Shown in pieces: positions 61,301 to 64,000 of a DNA stretch of 64,000 nucleotides. Both the position numbers and the translations under genes were made by a program. The notes under the pieces are model-generated. The model saw nothing but the letters and a program-made list of their open reading frames with translations, was not told the DNA's origin and did no database searches. The DNA comes from Eledone cirrhosa (lineage: Eukaryota; Mollusca; Cephalopoda; Octopoda; Eledonidae), in assembly GCA_964016885.1 (NCBI GenBank), contig OZ024743.1:173906616-173970615 (forward strand), in the 5' to 3' direction. Position 1 is the first letter of the stretch. Every line of letters starts with the position of its first letter.

Positions 61301-64000
61301 TACAGATACACACTCAGGGCTAGGGTATGAACCCTCTCTTAGTTGTCCTCCTCCAATACTACAGACACACACTCAGGGCTAGGGTATTAACCCTCTCTTA
61401 GTTGTCCTCCTCCAATACTACAGACACACACTCAGGGCTAGGGTATGAAACCTCTCTTAGTTGTCCTCCTCCAATACTACAGACACACACTCAGGGCTAG
61501 GGTATTAACCCTCTCTTAGTTGTCCTCCTCCAATACTACAGACACACACTCAGGGCTAGGGTATGAACCCTCTCTTAGTTGTCCTCCTCCAATACTACAG
61601 ACACACACTCAGGGCTAGGGTATGAACCCTCTTTTAGTTGTCCTCCTCCAATACTACAGACACACACTCAGGGCTAGGGTATGAACCCTCTATTAGTTGT
61701 CCTTCTCCAATACTACAGACACACACTCAGGGCTAGAGTATTAACCCTCTCTTAGTTGTCCTCCTCCAATACTACAGACACACACTCAGGGCTAGGGTAT
61801 GAACCCTCTCTTAGTTGTCCTCCTCCAATACTACAGACACACACTCAGGGCTAGGGTATGAACCCTCTCTTAGTTGTCCTCCTCCAATACTACAGACACA
61901 CACTCAGGGCTAGGGTATTAACCCTCTCTTAGTTGTCCTCCTCCAATACTACAGACACACACTCAGGGCTAGGGTATTAACCCTCTCTTAGTTGTCTTCC
62001 TCCAATACTAGACACACACTCAGGGCTAGGGTATGAACCCTCTTTTAGTTGTCCTCCTCCAATACTACAGACACACACTCTGGGCTAGGGTATGAACCCT
62101 CTCTTAGTTGTCCTCCTCCAATACTACAGACACACACTCAGGGCTAGGGTATTAACCCTCTCTTAGTTGTCCTCCTCCAATACTACAGACACACACTCAG
62201 GGCTAGGGTATGAACCCTCTCTTAGTTGTCCTCCTCCAATACTACAGACACACACTCAGGGCTAGGGTATGAACCCTCTCTTAGTTGTCCTCCTCCAATA
62301 CTACAGACACACACTCAGGGCTAGGGTATTAACCCTCTCTTAGTTGTCCTCCTCCAATACTACAGACACACACTCAGGGCTAGGGTATGAACCCTCTCTT
62401 AGTTGTCCTCCTCCAATACTACAGACACACACTCAGGGCTAGGGTATTAACCCTCTCTTAGTTGTCCTCCTCCAATACTACAGACACACACTCAGGGCTA
62501 GGGTATGAACCCTCTCTTAGTTGTCCTCCTCCAATACTACAGACACACACTCAGGGCTAGGGTATGAACCCTCTATTAGTTGTCCTTCTCCAATACTACA
62601 GACACACACTCAGGGCTAGAGTATTAACCCTCTCTTAGTTGCCCTCCTCCAATACTACAGACACACACTCAGGGCTAGGGTATGAACCCTCTCTTAGTTG
62701 TCCTCCTCCAATACTACAGACACACACTCAGGGCTAGGGTATGAACCCTCTCTTAGTTGTCCTCCTCCAATACTACAGACACACACTCAGGGCTAGGGTA
62801 TGAACCCTCTCTTAGTTGTCCTCCTCCAATACTACAGACACACACTCAGGGCTAGGGTATGAACCCTCTCTTAGTTGTCCTCCTCCAATACTACAGACAC
62901 ACACTCAGGGCTAGGGTATGAACCCTCTCTTAGTTGTCCTCCTCCAATACTACAGACACACACTCAGGGCTAGGGTATGAACCCTCTCCTAGTTGTCCTC
63001 CTCCAATACTACAGACACACACTCAGGGCTAGGGTATGAACCCTCTCTTAGTTGTCCTCCTCCAATACTACAGACACACACTCAGGGCTAGGGTATTAAC
63101 CCTCTCTTAGTTGTCCTCCTCCAATACTACAGACACACACTCAGGGCTAGGGTATGAACCCTCTCTTAGTTGTCCTCCTCCAATACTACAGACACACACT
63201 CAGGGATAGGGTATGAACCCTCTTTTAGTTGTCCTCCTCCAATACTACAGACACACACTCAGGGCTAGGGTATGAACCCTCTATTAGTTGTCCTTCTCCA
63301 ATACTACAGACACACACTCAGGGCTAGAGTATTAACCCTCTCTTAGTTGTCCTCCTCCAATACTACAGACACACACTCAGGGCTAGGGTATGAACCCTCT
63401 CTTAGTTGTCCTCCTCCAATACTACAGACACACACTCAGGGCTAGGGTATGAACCCTCTCTTAGTTGTCCTCCTCCAATACTACAGACACACACTCAGGG
63501 CTAGGGTATTAACCCTCTCTTAGTTGTCCTCCTCCAATACTACAGACACACACTCAGGGCTAGGGTATGAACCCTCTCTTAGTTGTCCTCCTCCAATACT
63601 ACAGACACACACTCAGGGCTAGGGTATGAACCCTCTCTTAGTTGTCCTCCTCCAATACTACAGACACACACTCAGGGCTAGGGTATGAACCCTCTCTTAG
63701 TTGTCCTCCTCCAATACTACAGACACACACTCAGGGCTAGGGTATGAACCCTCTTTTAGTTGTCCTCCTCCAATACTACAGACACACACTCAGGGCTAGG
63801 GTATTAACCCTCTCTTAGTTGTCCTCCTCCAATACTAGACACACACTCAGGGCTAGGGTATGAACCCTCTTTTAGTTGTCCTCCTCCAATACTACAGACA
63901 CACACTCAGGGCTAGGGTATTAACCCTCTCTTAGTTGTCCTCCTCCAATACTACAGACACACACTCAGGGCTAGGGTATGAACCCTCTCTTAGTTGTCCT
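58385..64000 (+). repeat. Large tandem unit E, rearranged third copy
   Basis: Follows 31625 onward at 26,760 bp (type IV run 58385, ACTAAGAC at 59356). The offset then drops to 26,349 bp at CCTGCAATAC (59467), so about 411 bp, the length of six 59-mers and one 57-mer, is absent. Further on, GTATGAAACC (~61446) and several CTATTAG / CTAGAGTATTAA pairs (~60217, 61688, 62570, 63270) show a shuffled order with shorter spacing (1471, 882, 700 bp). The copy runs off the window end. Confidence 0.8.

Larger units (their letters stand above)
1..64000 (+). repeat. Tandem satellite array, 59-bp monomer, about 1,090 copies
   Basis: Every 60-base line repeats the previous one shifted by one base, giving a 59-bp period that runs from the first to the last base without a break. 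All copies have the same orientation; I found no inverted block. Most copies differ from the reference by 0-3 substitutions. Length variants are mainly 57 bp (2-bp loss in ACTACAGAC), with rare 55, 56 and 58-bp units. Three monomers span 177 bp. The array is truncated by both window ends. Families like this are usually centromeric, pericentromeric, subtelomeric or knob-like heterochromatin, or very large minisatellites; nothing here decides among these. I do not recognise the monomer as a named satellite. Confidence 0.99.

Noticed and set aside
1..64000. CRISPR array
   Set aside because: A near-constant ~37-bp part followed by a ~22-bp variable part looks superficially like repeat plus spacer. 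The variable part is a small set of recurrent point variants of one sequence, not unique spacers, and no cas genes are present.
1..64000. G-quadruplex array
   Set aside because: Each monomer has only two G3 tracts close together on the plus strand (GGGCTAGGG). On the minus strand there are GG pairs and isolated G3 tracts from CCC. Four suitably spaced tracts are not available within one monomer, and the next copy is about 50 bp away.
1..64000. Embedded transposons, tRNA, rRNA or other unique sequence
   Set aside because: I read through the window line by line for breaks in the 59/57-bp rhythm and found none longer than a few bases.
1..64000. Inverted array segments
   Set aside because: All monomers read with the pyrimidine-rich tail on the plus strand; I found no stretch with the reverse-complement form (GGAGGAC, TGTGTGTCTG).

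Overview
The whole 64 kb window is one uninterrupted, head-to-tail tandem array (satellite or megasatellite class). The monomer is 59 bp and the window holds roughly 1,085-1,095 copies, all in the same orientation. Both window edges cut through the array, so its true length exceeds 64 kb. No unique DNA, transposon, RNA gene or believable protein-coding gene interrupts it. An array this long, with multi-level higher-order structure, points to a eukaryotic nuclear genome, probably an animal and probably a long-read assembly. I cannot name the species or chromosome position, because no flanking sequence is present and I do not recognise the monomer as a named satellite family. || Monomer: the reference copy is 2-60 (about 49% GC, no CpG in the consensus). 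The first ~37 bp (CCAAT, the CA tract and the GGGCTAGGG core) are nearly frozen. Almost all variation is in the last ~22 bp: GAA/TTA/GTA after GGGTAT, CCC versus CGC, and CTTAG/CCTAG/CCCAG/TTTTAG/TATTAG/TTCG, followed by small changes in the GTCCTCCTC tail. A recurrent 2-bp deletion (ACTACAGAC to ACTAGAC) makes 57-bp monomers. || Layout: 1-~20.2 kb is dominated by GAA/TTA monomers and two-57-mer runs of the first type, with a 3.2-kb stretch repeated 13.2 kb downstream and smaller offsets of 995-1998 bp. From ~20.2 kb a CpG-bearing subfamily (AACGCT, CCCAG) appears in nine clusters at about 20.2, 21.8, 25.8, 42.0, 43.9, 47.7, 52.4, 53.6 and 57.2 kb. Between these, 26.4-36.4 kb is a tandem pair of ~5.18-kb units, and 36.4-42 kb is mostly GAA/TTA and CCTAG/CTTAG alternation with a 1180-bp tandem duplication. 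From 46.8 to 58.2 kb, blocks of ~2 kb starting with a CTTCG monomer and ending in a CpG cluster recur at 3701, 4755 and 4820 bp offsets. From 58.4 kb a rearranged third copy of the 5.18-kb unit begins. || Function: nothing here works as an operon or pathway. The open reading frames of 62-89 codons are an arithmetic effect of 57 being divisible by 3, and they occur on both strands over the same bases. The interest lies in the array's evolution: nested duplications, unequal-exchange junctions, segregated monomer subfamilies and possible chromatin consequences. Offsets and shared variants were read by eye from the printed sequence and not computed by alignment, so block edges are approximate to about one monomer unless said otherwise.
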